Source: Chryseobacterium sp. ISL-80 (GTDB lineage Bacteria > Bacillota > Bacilli > Bacillales > Cytobacillaceae). Taken from it: a stretch of 64,000 nucleotides of DNA. The position numbers and the translations under genes were made by a program. The notes beneath the pieces were generated by a model. The model did no database searches, had not been told where the DNA came from, and saw nothing but the letters and a program-made list of their open reading frames with translations. Of the stretch, positions 37,593 through 45,240 are shown piece after piece; the first letter of the stretch is position 1; each line of letters begins with the position of its first letter. The DNA is taken from the NCBI GenBank assembly GCA_018613055.1, contig JAGGQZ010000015.1, positions 62,001 to 126,000 of the forward strand. The letters run 5' to 3'.

Positions 37593-37645
37593 AAAATCGC
37601 TTAAAAGACCAAATCCACTTTATTCGGTCTTTTAAGCGATTTTAA
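37593..37645. terminator. Strong bidirectional terminator
   Basis: AAATCGCTTAAAAGACC pairs with GGTCTTTTAAGCGATTT, a 17-bp stem. It ends the DUF2500 gene and the convergent CBO0543-like gene. Confidence 0.9.
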
Positions 37646-38142
37646 TCCACTGAAATTTTACCTTTATTGATGATACGAATTATTGAAATGATCCCTCGGC
37701 ATAATAGCATTTTTATGGCTAAGCTGATAAATGAGTGCTGCCAATTCCACCCCTTCCTCCAGGTGATTAAATCCGTCTTCGTAGCTGCAAACGTTTCGAT
37801 CAAAACCTGGGGAATGATAAAAGGAAATAGTTTAAGGACTATTCCTGCGGGCTTGCTGTTAAGAGTCCATTGATTATAATAAAGCAGCATTAATGGATAA
37901 TGCACATAGTCAAAAGGCAAGTGAATCTTGAAGCTTTTTTTGAAAGGCCTTATTTTGTATTTTAAATAACCTCTTGAAACAAGATAGCGGTCTGCCCAAG
38001 AGTTGCCAATAATGCTGACAAGGTAAACGATGATCCAATCCTTGAATGATCGTTTGACAATCGCAAAGGGTAAGAAGAACACACCAATTATCGTTAAAAT
38101 ATATAGAAATGCAGCAGAATATTTCTTTTGTCTTTTGCGCAA
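37642..38142 (-). CDS. CBO0543 family membrane protein
   Basis: AGAGGTGG five bases before TTG 38142 gives 166 residues; ATG 38172 is too near the site to use. Hydrophobic segments alternate with short loops (FLYILTIIGVFFLPFAIVK, WIIVYLVSIIGNSWADRY, YPLMLLYY, LFPFIIPQVLIETFAA). The pattern matches CBO0543 proteins of spore formers, which have no known role. A decayed relative lies on the opposite strand 450 bp downstream. Confidence 0.72.
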   Translation of the reverse strand: MRKRQKKYSAAFLYILTIIGVFFLPFAIVKRSFKDWIIVYLVSIIGNSWADRYLVSRGYLKYKIRPFKKSFKIHLPFDYVHYPLMLLYYNQWTLNSKPAGIVLKLFPFIIPQVLIETFAATKTDLITWRKGWNWQHSFISLAIKMLLCRGIISIIRIINKGKISVD

Positions 38143-38251
38143 AAGTACCACCTCTTCATTAAAATGTAACATTGAGGGGAATTTATGTATTCAATAAAAA
38201 CTAATCTATAGGGAATAATGCTTACTAAAAGGTAAAAGAGAAGGTGAGACC

Positions 38252-38578
38252 TTGCCGCGGAAAGCAGCAGAGAATCCTGAGGTACAAGAAGCTGAAGGTC
38301 AGGAAAAAGAAACCCAACAAGCCAAAGAAAGCAATGAAATTGAAAGATTAAATCAAATGTTGGCAGCCGTACTTAACTATATTTCCGATGATGAAGTCGA
38401 GGTCATTGATATCGAATATTTGCTCAACAACACGGAGGGTCTGCGAGTATGGTGGGATCAATACCGTGAAAGAAACAGGAAAGAGATCGAAGAGGAAATA
38501 TCACATGCACTTGGCGGCCTCTCGATTGAGGAGTTAGAGGAACTAAGGGAGAAAATCAAGGGAAAAGAGAAAGAATGA
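38252..38578 (+). CDS. Hypothetical acidic protein
   Basis: The 108-residue soluble protein starts at TTG 38252 behind GAAGGTGAG. It is Glu-rich with a long helical N-terminus (EVQEAEGQEKETQQAKESNEIERLNQMLAAVLNYI) and a globular part (DDEVEVIDIEYLLNNTEGLRVWWDQYRERNRKEIEE). No catalytic motif is visible and I do not recognise a family. Confidence 0.6.
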   Translation: MPRKAAENPEVQEAEGQEKETQQAKESNEIERLNQMLAAVLNYISDDEVEVIDIEYLLNNTEGLRVWWDQYRERNRKEIEEEISHALGGLSIEELEELREKIKGKEKE

Positions 38579-38590
38579 AGGATTTTTCAT

Positions 38591-39070
38591 ATGGTCGGAC
38601 TGCTTTTGTCTGTAATTGTTTTTAACATAATTGCATTCAAATTGAATAAAAGACTAAACGCTTACCCAGATGGTTCAGATTTGGACATTTACCATTGCCT
38701 TTCAATTGCTTTTTGACTTATTCTTTGAGCTCAAATATCAAAGCTATTGGTTTTTCGATCAGGGTGTAGATTGGCTTGGCCTTATTCCAAGGACAATTCT
38801 AATCCCACCTGTAAATATCATTTTTTGAATCTATATCCAGGTGGTAAAGGTTCATTAAAAAGAAATCATCTTTTTCATCCTAATATTTGTCTGCCTTCTT
38901 TTATTGTATGAACTGGCTACAAGGTCTCCTAAGCCCTGGGGTTATTTTCACTATGGTTCGTGGAAAATCTGGTATTCAGCTATATTGGATTCAGTCTTAT
39001 TATATTGTTTGCTTGGATTTTATAAATGGATACAATGGCTGGAAAAACAGGATAGAGCAATCATCGCTTA
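38591..39070 (+). pseudogene. CBO0543 family membrane protein, frameshifted
   Basis: Three frames together read through one membrane protein: MVGLLLSVIVFNIIAFKLNKRL, then WTFTIAFQLLFDLFFELKYQ and WLGLIPRTILIPPVNIIF, then LNLYPGGKGSL, then FLLLYELAT-type and PWGYFHYGSWKIWYSAILD. Frameshifts lie near 38690, 38825 and 38865. This matches the pattern of the CBO0543 family, to which the intact minus-strand neighbour also belongs. The ribosome binding site is lost. Confidence 0.8.
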
Positions 39071-39099
39071 AAGCACTCTTTTCGAGAGTGCTTTTTTTT
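39069..39099 (+). terminator. Rho-independent terminator
   Basis: AAAGCACTC and GAGTGCTTT pair across seven bases, followed by a T run. It closes the pseudogene unit. Confidence 0.88.
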
Positions 39100-39181
39100 A
39101 GCAAAATGAAAATGGAAAATTCAAACAAATAAGGAGGGGATATCTGTCGAATAGAGAATCTTTATAACAGAGGTGACGCGT

Positions 39182-39601
39182 ATGAAAAACCAATTAATAA
39201 GAGTCGGGACAATTTATATACCGGTAATGGAACCAGCGAAATCATCAGATTGGTATAAGGACATGCTGGGAGCCAGGTTAAATTATCTGGATGAAGACAA
39301 AGCAATCATGGATTTGGCTGATATCAGTCTGTTTTTAGTGAAGTCTCCGGGAGAAAGCTCAAATTTTAAGGATGTAAATGGAGCAGAAAGGTTCATTCTT
39401 ACTTTTGAAGTTGATGGTGAAGAAACTCTTGAAGCTATGCATGCTGATTTTATTGAACGAGGAATGAGTGTCGGTGAGATTGAAAACCGCGGACATGCTG
39501 GCCGCAATTTTGTTTTTTATGATCTCGATGGAAATAAATTCGATGTATGGAGTGAGCTAAGCAAAGAGTATAAAAAGAGGATGGAAGAGGAATCAATATG
39601 A
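39182..39601 (+). CDS. VOC superfamily (glyoxalase-like) protein
   Basis: AGAGGTGA seven bases before ATG 39182 gives 139 residues. The first half has YIPVMEPAKSSDWYKDMLGARLNYLDED and the second GRNFVFYDLDGNKFDVWSE, the pair of beta-alpha-beta modules of the family. A Glu at the end of the DVWSE segment is the usual metal ligand. The stop overlaps the next start by four bases. Confidence 0.87.
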   Translation: MKNQLIRVGTIYIPVMEPAKSSDWYKDMLGARLNYLDEDKAIMDLADISLFLVKSPGESSNFKDVNGAERFILTFEVDGEETLEAMHADFIERGMSVGEIENRGHAGRNFVFYDLDGNKFDVWSELSKEYKKRMEEESI

Positions 39602-40158
39602 AGTTTGTTTTGATATTTGGCCCGCAGGCGGTAGGTAAAATGACAGTGGGGCATGAACTGGAAAAAATAACAGATTTAAAACTTTTTCATAATCATATGA
39701 CGATTGAGTTGGTAAATCCCTTTTTTGACTATGGGACAAAGGAAGGGAAACGGCTCGTTGGCCTGTTTAGAGAAGAGCTCTTTAAAGCTATGGCAAAAAG
39801 TGATCAAAGCGGAATGATTTTTACGTATGTCTGGGCCTTCGATATAAAGGAAGACTGGGAGTATGTCGAGAAAGTTTGCCAATTATTCGAGTCAGAAGGC
39901 GGCTCGGTGTATTTGGTTGAGCTTGAGGCAGACCTGGAAGAGAGGCTCGTACGAAACAGAAGTGCGTACCGGCTGGAGGAAAAACCTTCCAAGCGGAACA
40001 TAGAACGCTCCGAAAACGATTTGCTGAAATCAAAGGATCAGTATCGCTTAAATTCCTATGAAGGTGAAATTCAGCGAGCTAACTATATTCGGATTAAAAA
40101 TACGAATTTAACTGCAGCCGAGGTTGCAAGGAGAGTAAGAGACCATTTTGAATTGTGA
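39598..40158 (+). CDS. P-loop kinase-like protein
   Basis: The 186-residue protein starts with a Walker A GPQAVGKMT (8-16) in a typical adenylate-kinase-like fold (FVLIFGPQAVGKMTVGHEL). A basic lid region follows (RNRSAYRLEEKPSKRNIERSE). It probably phosphorylates a small molecule or is a toxin-resistance protein; the substrate is unknown. It is translationally coupled to the preceding VOC gene. Confidence 0.8.
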   Translation: MKFVLIFGPQAVGKMTVGHELEKITDLKLFHNHMTIELVNPFFDYGTKEGKRLVGLFREELFKAMAKSDQSGMIFTYVWAFDIKEDWEYVEKVCQLFESEGGSVYLVELEADLEERLVRNRSAYRLEEKPSKRNIERSENDLLKSKDQYRLNSYEGEIQRANYIRIKNTNLTAAEVARRVRDHFEL

Positions 40159-40172
40159 TAAAAGGGGGAAGA

Positions 40173-40754
40173 ATGTTGGAGTCTATTAAACTATTAGAAA
40201 TGGAAATACAAGAAAAAGAGAAAGAATTGATCCGTATAAAACAGGAGCTGGCCGTTTTGCGCAAGCAGCATCCTTCTTTCGCAGTAACCAATTATGAGTT
40301 GACCGACACAGAAGGCAATAAGGTACTTTTAAGTGAGCTTTTTGGCGATAAAAATGAACTGATTGTTATACATAATATGGGTAAATCCTGTTCCTACTGT
40401 ACTTTATGGGCGGATGGATTCAGTGGATTTACAGCACACCTTGAGAACAGGGCGGCATTTGTTTTAACAAGTCCGGATGATTACCAAACATTATCGTTTT
40501 TTTCCAAGGAACGAGACTGGAAATTCAAAAGCGTTTCGACAAAGGGAACAACGTTTAAAGACGATCTCGGATTTAAAAATGCCGAGGGCTTATGGCCAGG
40601 AGTTTCCATATTATTGAAAGAAGAGGATGGAGCAATTAAGCATTACTCAAAAGCATTTTTCGGCCCTGGTGATGATTACTGCAGCATATGGTCCCTCTTC
40701 GAATTATTGCCGGAGGGAAGCATAAACTGGGGACCGAAACATGATTATGAATGA
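40173..40754 (+). CDS. DUF899 family thioredoxin-like protein
   Basis: AGGGGGAAG before ATG 40173 sets the start; 193 residues. A coiled coil (residues 5-32, EMEIQEKEKELIRIKQELAVL) leads into a thioredoxin fold: ELIVIHNMGKSCSYCTLWADGF carries a CxxC pair, followed by FVLTSPDDYQTLSFFSKERDW. The family is annotated as DUF899. It probably acts on a small thiol or peroxide. Confidence 0.85.
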   Translation: MLESIKLLEMEIQEKEKELIRIKQELAVLRKQHPSFAVTNYELTDTEGNKVLLSELFGDKNELIVIHNMGKSCSYCTLWADGFSGFTAHLENRAAFVLTSPDDYQTLSFFSKERDWKFKSVSTKGTTFKDDLGFKNAEGLWPGVSILLKEEDGAIKHYSKAFFGPGDDYCSIWSLFELLPEGSINWGPKHDYE

Positions 40755-41505
40755 TAGAAAGTTATTTGCAGATATTCTTGGGGAGAAAATGATGGTCGAT
40801 AAACTCCCAGAACAAGGCTGCACATCAAAAGTCTATAAGATTGTTACACAAGACGGCATTTACATCATGAAAAGTGCGACTAAGGAAAAATATCGAGAGT
40901 GGTTAAAATCAGAGGCGGAAGTGCTTCAAACTTTATCCTGTGACGATTCCATTCCTGTCCCGAAGTATTATGGTTTCATCGAGGAAGAAGATGCAAGCCA
41001 TCTATTGATGTCTTTTGAGGACGGGATCACCTTGACTGCCGCAATAAGAAATGCCGGAACAATAAAGGAAAAACAAAGGCTGGTCAGGAGTTTTGGTCAG
41101 TTTATCAACAGGCTTCACAAGCAGGAAGCCTGTTTAAAATCAGAAACAGACTGGCTCGAAACCCAGTTGGCCAGGGCTAGAGTATATGCTGAGTCAGGAC
41201 AGGCTGATGGCAGCTTAACATTATTGGAACAGTTGGAAAGGGATCAACCGAAGAAGGTAAAACAAACAATCATCCACGGAGATTGTACTACGGATAATGT
41301 ATTGGTGGTGGATGGAAAAGTTCGTTTGTTTATTGATGTTGCTGGTATGACGCTTGGGGACCCTCGTTATGATGAATCTCTGGCGATTCGGAAATTCAGG
41401 GATAAGCCGGAATTACTGGCTTCTTTTTACGAAGGATATACCAGATACCTAGTATCAGATGAAGAGTACCGTTACTTTGAAAAAGGTTTATATGAATTTT
41501 TTTAG
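40741..41505 (+). CDS. Aminoglycoside phosphotransferase (APH) family protein
   Basis: The 254 residues form a protein-kinase-like fold: a glycine-loop region (LPEQGCTSKVYKI), KSATKEKYREWLKSEAEVL with the ATP lysine, the Brenner motif HGDCTTDNVLVV (~179-190) and the metal Asp in LFIDVAGMTLGDPRYD. Family members phosphorylate aminoglycosides or other small molecules. The start overlaps the DUF899 gene by 14 bases (ATG 40741; ATG 40747 also possible). Confidence 0.88.
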   Translation: MIMNDRKLFADILGEKMMVDKLPEQGCTSKVYKIVTQDGIYIMKSATKEKYREWLKSEAEVLQTLSCDDSIPVPKYYGFIEEEDASHLLMSFEDGITLTAAIRNAGTIKEKQRLVRSFGQFINRLHKQEACLKSETDWLETQLARARVYAESGQADGSLTLLEQLERDQPKKVKQTIIHGDCTTDNVLVVDGKVRLFIDVAGMTLGDPRYDESLAIRKFRDKPELLASFYEGYTRYLVSDEEYRYFEKGLYEFF

Positions 41506-41516
41506 GAGGGTTAAAA

Positions 41517-41954
41517 ATGTGCCAGGTGGTGAACAGGGAATTTAAAGTTATTGGAATGAAACAGAATGGGCCATTTGAAAGTTATGCACAGCTGGTACCC
41601 CAGGCGGCGCAGCAATTTTTACAGCAGATGCCGAATTATGAGGGGACCGAAGTGACAGTATATGAGCCAAAGTCAAGTGACAGTCATGTTGAAGGGACAT
41701 TTTATGTAGGAATCCTTGTGGAGGAAAAGCCTGTATCCTTGCCGGAGGGAATTGAATTTTTGGAAATTCAGCATACTTACGGAATGATCTCCGGGAAGGG
41801 GAACGAAATGGGGAAATTGTATTCAACACTTGATGAGTGGATTTATGGACAGGGATATCAAAAGGAACTGGATGGAAACTACATAATTGAAACCTATCAT
41901 CCTATTGAGAATGATATAGAAATGGTGGAAATCTATATTCCTATTAACTCCTAA
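41517..41954 (+). CDS. GyrI-like / AraC effector-binding domain protein
   Basis: The stand-alone 145-residue domain has the SOUL/GyrI-like layout: EFKVIGMKQNGPFESYAQLVPQAAQQFLQQM, then HVEGTFYVGILV, EFLEIQHTYGMISGKG, and NYIIETYHPIENDIEMVEIYIPI. Such domains bind multidrugs or inhibit gyrase. AGGAGGG precedes the ATG. An eroded relative lies at 36687. Confidence 0.85.
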   Translation: MCQVVNREFKVIGMKQNGPFESYAQLVPQAAQQFLQQMPNYEGTEVTVYEPKSSDSHVEGTFYVGILVEEKPVSLPEGIEFLEIQHTYGMISGKGNEMGKLYSTLDEWIYGQGYQKELDGNYIIETYHPIENDIEMVEIYIPINS

Positions 41955-42003
41955 TGTGATAAAATATTGAAGATTTGACGTCTTAAGGTAATGGAGGGTT
42001 TTT

Positions 42004-42741
42004 ATGGAGTACAGAGGCGCATCGGCTTATGAGGAAGAGGAATTTTTCAAGAATTACATGAAGCGCAGAACACGGCCAGAAAGTCCAAACAATAGTATAG
42101 AAAAACCAATCTTACTCGAGTTGATTGGGAATGTAAAAGGTAAAAAGATATTCGACCTGGGTTGCGGCGATGCGGAGATTGGTGCTGAGCTCCTGCAAGA
42201 AGATGCCAGTGCATATGTCGGCTTGGAAGGCTCGGAAAATATGGCCCGTGTTGGAGTGGAACATTTGAAAGGCACAACTGGCCAGATTTTGTACTCATCA
42301 ATGGAGGAATGGCGACCACAGGCAGAGGAGTATGATTTAGTCATTTCCCGTTTTGCACTCCATTATTTAGAAGATTTAGGCAGTGTTTTTACAAAGGTTC
42401 ATGACTCGCTGACGCCCGGCGGAAGGTTCGTATTCAGCGTTCAACACCCGGTACTCACTTCATCTTCGAAAAGTGCTGAAGGCAGCGGCAGAAGAACTGA
42501 CTGGGTTGTGGATGATTATTTCAACCAGGGAGAACGCGCTGAACCTTGGATCGGGAAAAAGGTAATCAAATACCATCGAACAGTCGAAGAGTACTTCAAG
42601 CTCTTATTGGAAACCGGTTTTATGGTAGAGGATTTGAGAGAAGGGACTCCAAAAGCTGAAAACTTCTCTACCATGGAAGAATACGAGCGGAGGATGAGGA
42701 TTCCCTTGGTATTGATGTTCGCTTGCAGGAAGCTTGGGTGA
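42004..42741 (+). CDS. Class I SAM-dependent methyltransferase
   Basis: The 245-residue protein has KKIFDLGCGDAEIGAELL (~48-65) as the SAM motif, LEGSENMARVGVEHL as motif II and ALHYLEDLGSVFTKVHDSLTPGGRFVFSVQHPV as motifs III-IV. The acceptor is unknown. ATGGAGGG precedes the ATG. It ends 5 bases before the next GNAT gene start. Confidence 0.9.
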   Translation: MEYRGASAYEEEEFFKNYMKRRTRPESPNNSIEKPILLELIGNVKGKKIFDLGCGDAEIGAELLQEDASAYVGLEGSENMARVGVEHLKGTTGQILYSSMEEWRPQAEEYDLVISRFALHYLEDLGSVFTKVHDSLTPGGRFVFSVQHPVLTSSSKSAEGSGRRTDWVVDDYFNQGERAEPWIGKKVIKYHRTVEEYFKLLLETGFMVEDLREGTPKAENFSTMEEYERRMRIPLVLMFACRKLG

Positions 42742-42746
42742 TTGGC

Positions 42747-43208
42747 ATGGAATTCCGACCAGCAGAAATAGAGGATATCAGTGAAATCCTGTCTGTTTTA
42801 AATGCAGCATCGCTTGCCCTGCATCAAAAAGGTGTGAATCAGTGGGATTATCCATGGGATGAAAACCAGCTGCTGGAACAGATTGAATTCTTGTATGTGG
42901 CATCAGTTGGCGGGAAGATTATCGGGACATTTGGCATTAAAGATGTGAGACAATGGCATGTTGATGGAGAAGTAAAATACTTATACCAGATAGCCATACA
43001 CCCTGAATATCAAGGAAAGGGATACGGTGTGGCTATAGTATCCTGGGCATGTCAAAAAGCACGCGGTTTTTCGGATGGACTGTATCTGGATTGCTGGGCA
43101 GGAAATGAAAAATTAAAAAGCTTTTACAGTGCGAATGGCTTTGAATATGTCGGCGATTTTCCTGAGGAGGACTATTACATCAGCATTTTTAAAAGCAGGG
43201 AGGGATAG
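42747..43208 (+). CDS. GNAT family N-acetyltransferase
   Basis: GGGTGAT before ATG 42747 supports 153 residues; the frame is open into the methyltransferase. The CoA-binding segment is YLYQIAIHPEYQGKGYGVAIVSWA, followed by LYLDCWAGNEKLKSFYSANGFEYVGDF, a standard GNAT end. It overlaps or abuts the S41 peptidase gene (1 base apart). Confidence 0.88.
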   Translation: MEFRPAEIEDISEILSVLNAASLALHQKGVNQWDYPWDENQLLEQIEFLYVASVGGKIIGTFGIKDVRQWHVDGEVKYLYQIAIHPEYQGKGYGVAIVSWACQKARGFSDGLYLDCWAGNEKLKSFYSANGFEYVGDFPEEDYYISIFKSREG

Positions 43209-43209
43209 G

Positions 43210-44451
43210 ATGGAAGCCATTTTTAAAGATATCGTCCATATAATGCAGCATGATTACGCTGGGTGGAAAGACAAGCAGGGGTGGCATCGGCCAGAGTATT
43301 TTCTTAAAAAGATTAAGGAATATGACTTTACCAGTGTTGTAAAAGAGTATTTGCAAGATTTCAATGATAAGCATATTTATTTTGAGGATCATAAACTTGA
43401 GAAGGAAGTCCCGCAGGCCAGAGGGTTTAAGGTAAGAAGGTATGAGGACAAGCTTTATGTCACCGAGGTGGGAGCTGAGAAGCGGCTTGTAAAAGGCACG
43501 ACTTTTACTTCGATTGGTGGATGGTCGATACCTGTGCTAAGGGAGCGGCATGCGAGTCTATTGAGTGAGAGCCATGCCGAACGGGAAAACTGGAGGCCGG
43601 TTCTTGCGCTATATGAGTATGGTGAAACGGATTCCGGGAAAGAAGTTCGGTTTCGTTTTTATCCAAAAGGTGACTATCAGCCAGTCTATTCTGTAGAGAA
43701 GTTGAATGATTGGACACTGTTGTTGACGATGACGGACTTTGCGGATCCGGATTCGATTATACGGATGATCGATGAACATAAACACCTCCTTGAGTCTACG
43801 GAAAATTGGATCATAGATGTCAGAGTGAATTATGGCGGAGGTGACGCAAGCTATTTTAACCTTTTGCCCTATTTGATGCCAGAAGAAGGAGTGGAACTGT
43901 TAGATCCAGAAGAAAAAATGCTGTTCAATTGTACCGAGGCCAACTCAAATAGGCAGCTTGCCATGGTAGAGGAGCAGATGAAAGGCGTACGGGATGAACA
44001 GACATTGGCTTTCTTGAGGGCGTGGCAGAGAGAATGGGAAAGAAATAGCGGGAAAGGCTTTGTGGAATTCGATTTTGGTGAATTTATTCCTGATACTTTT
44101 GTTAAAGGAAAGTCCCTGCCTAAATCCATTATTGTGATGACGGATGTTTTTTGTGGTAGTGCCGGTGATTCGTTTGTAGAAACTTGCAAGAAGTCCGGCA
44201 AAGTTACCGTTATTGGACGACCAACGGCAGGACTTAATGATTACGCGAACCTGGCCATCAAGAGGTGGGAAGAGGGTTATGAATTATGGTATCCGACCTC
44301 GCGTTTGTCCAAGGTCGATCTTGGCCGCGGTATGACAGGAGTGGGGATTGAACCACATATTTATATACCTTGGTCGCCCCTCCATTTGGAAGAAGACGTG
44401 GACCTTGATGCAGCACTAAAGCTGGTATCCTCTAACTTAACTAGATATTAA
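43210..44451 (+). CDS. S41 family peptidase-like protein
   Basis: GGGAGGG twelve bases before ATG 43210 sets the start; 413 residues. The C-terminal processing-protease pattern is seen: IIDVRVNYGGGDASYF (~210), SIIVMTDVFCGSAGDSFVETCKKSG with the likely nucleophile Ser (~316), and TAGLNDYANLAI. No signal peptide is visible, so it is cytoplasmic. No PDZ domain is clear. Similar stand-alone S41 proteins occur in Bacillus. Confidence 0.85.
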   Translation: MEAIFKDIVHIMQHDYAGWKDKQGWHRPEYFLKKIKEYDFTSVVKEYLQDFNDKHIYFEDHKLEKEVPQARGFKVRRYEDKLYVTEVGAEKRLVKGTTFTSIGGWSIPVLRERHASLLSESHAERENWRPVLALYEYGETDSGKEVRFRFYPKGDYQPVYSVEKLNDWTLLLTMTDFADPDSIIRMIDEHKHLLESTENWIIDVRVNYGGGDASYFNLLPYLMPEEGVELLDPEEKMLFNCTEANSNRQLAMVEEQMKGVRDEQTLAFLRAWQREWERNSGKGFVEFDFGEFIPDTFVKGKSLPKSIIVMTDVFCGSAGDSFVETCKKSGKVTVIGRPTAGLNDYANLAIKRWEEGYELWYPTSRLSKVDLGRGMTGVGIEPHIYIPWSPLHLEEDVDLDAALKLVSSNLTRY

Positions 44452-44563
44452 TAGAATTTACGGTAAAAAGTTTACAAAATAGCCGAATTTGTATTATTTC
44501 ATCTTTACAATACTGTGCTAAAGTATAGATGTAAGGGATCCCAAAATATAAGGAGTGTTGGCG

Positions 44564-44623
44564 ATGGTTTACAAAGTCATCATTAATTTCTTATTGGTAT
44601 GTGCCCACTTCTATCTGCTTTAA
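44564..44623 (+). CDS. Putative 19-residue hydrophobic peptide
   Basis: AGGAG at 44551-44555 is ideally spaced before ATG 44564. The frame encodes MVYKVIINFLLVCAHFYLL and stops at TAA 44621-44623. It is almost wholly hydrophobic after the first Lys, the shape of membrane-active small peptides and type I toxins. A structured 3' part and a terminator follow within 130 bases. Evidence for translation is only the ribosome binding site; a random frame is possible. Confidence 0.4.
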   Translation: MVYKVIINFLLVCAHFYLL

Positions 44624-44719
44624 CAAATGTTAAAAAAGTCTTAACAAATCCAGGCAACGAATTTTATATCTCTCTATTAATATAAATACTAGGCAGGATA
44701 GCAAGTGTGGCTATCGAGG

Positions 44720-44751
44720 CAATCAGCGAAGGCGGGGCTGGTTGTTTTTTT
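44720..44751 (+). terminator. Rho-independent terminator
   Basis: CAATCAGC pairs with GCTGGTTG (one G-U) across nine bases and is followed by seven T residues. Confidence 0.75.
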
Positions 44752-44784
44752 GTTGTGGTACCAATTACTAGCTAATGTGGAGTA

Positions 44785-45188
44785 ATTCGAGAAAAGCGTC
44801 CAATAGAGTGTTCTATCGGACAAACGGAAGCCATTGCAGGGGGAGAATGTCCGATAGAAGCGCTCTAACGGACAAACTGGAGCAGAAGCTGAAGAAAAGT
44901 GTCCGATAGAAGCGCTCTAACGGACAAACTGGAGCCTAAGCTAAGGAAAAGTGTCCGATATAAGGACTCTATTGGACAAAAAGGAGCAGAAGCCGAGGGG
45001 AAGTGTCCGATAGAAGGTCTCTATCGGACAAAAAGGAGCAGAAGCGGAGGGGAAGTGTCCGATAGAAGGTCTCTATCGGACAAACAGAAGCAGGAGCCGA
45101 GGGAAAGTGTCCGATAGAAGGGCTCTATCGGACAAACAGAAGCTGGAACCAAAGAAAAGTATCCGATAGAATGGATTAATCGGACAGT
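44785..45188. repeat. 52-bp tandem palindromic repeat array E (8 units)
   Basis: Left arms begin at 44798, 44849, 44901, 44953, 45005, 45057, 45109 and 45161 (ATCC); the first interval is 51 and the rest 52. The palindrome TGTCCGATAGA-5-TCTATCGGACA is perfect in units 6 and 7. The spacer is purine-rich (GGAGCAGAAGCCGAGGGGAAG). A frame across the units at 44899-45117 reflects the repeats, not a gene. The array lies between convergent S41 and NERD genes. Confidence 0.93.
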
Positions 45189-45240
45189 GGATAGAAATAT
45201 AACGCTAACCATAGCATTCACCTTTGATTAGTTCAGTTTA

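Larger units (their letters stand above)
44452..44780. other. Intergenic region with a small-peptide unit and terminator
   Basis: Between the S41 gene and array E there is one short gene-like frame (44564-44623), a hairpin GATAGC-7-GCTATC (44697-44715) and a terminator (44720-44751). The rest is AT-rich without further frames. Confidence 0.5.

Noticed and set aside
44899-45117. 72-codon frame with MSDRSALTDK-type repeats
   Set aside because: It runs through array E; the 52-bp units cycle through three frames and produce a repetitive open frame without a ribosome binding site.
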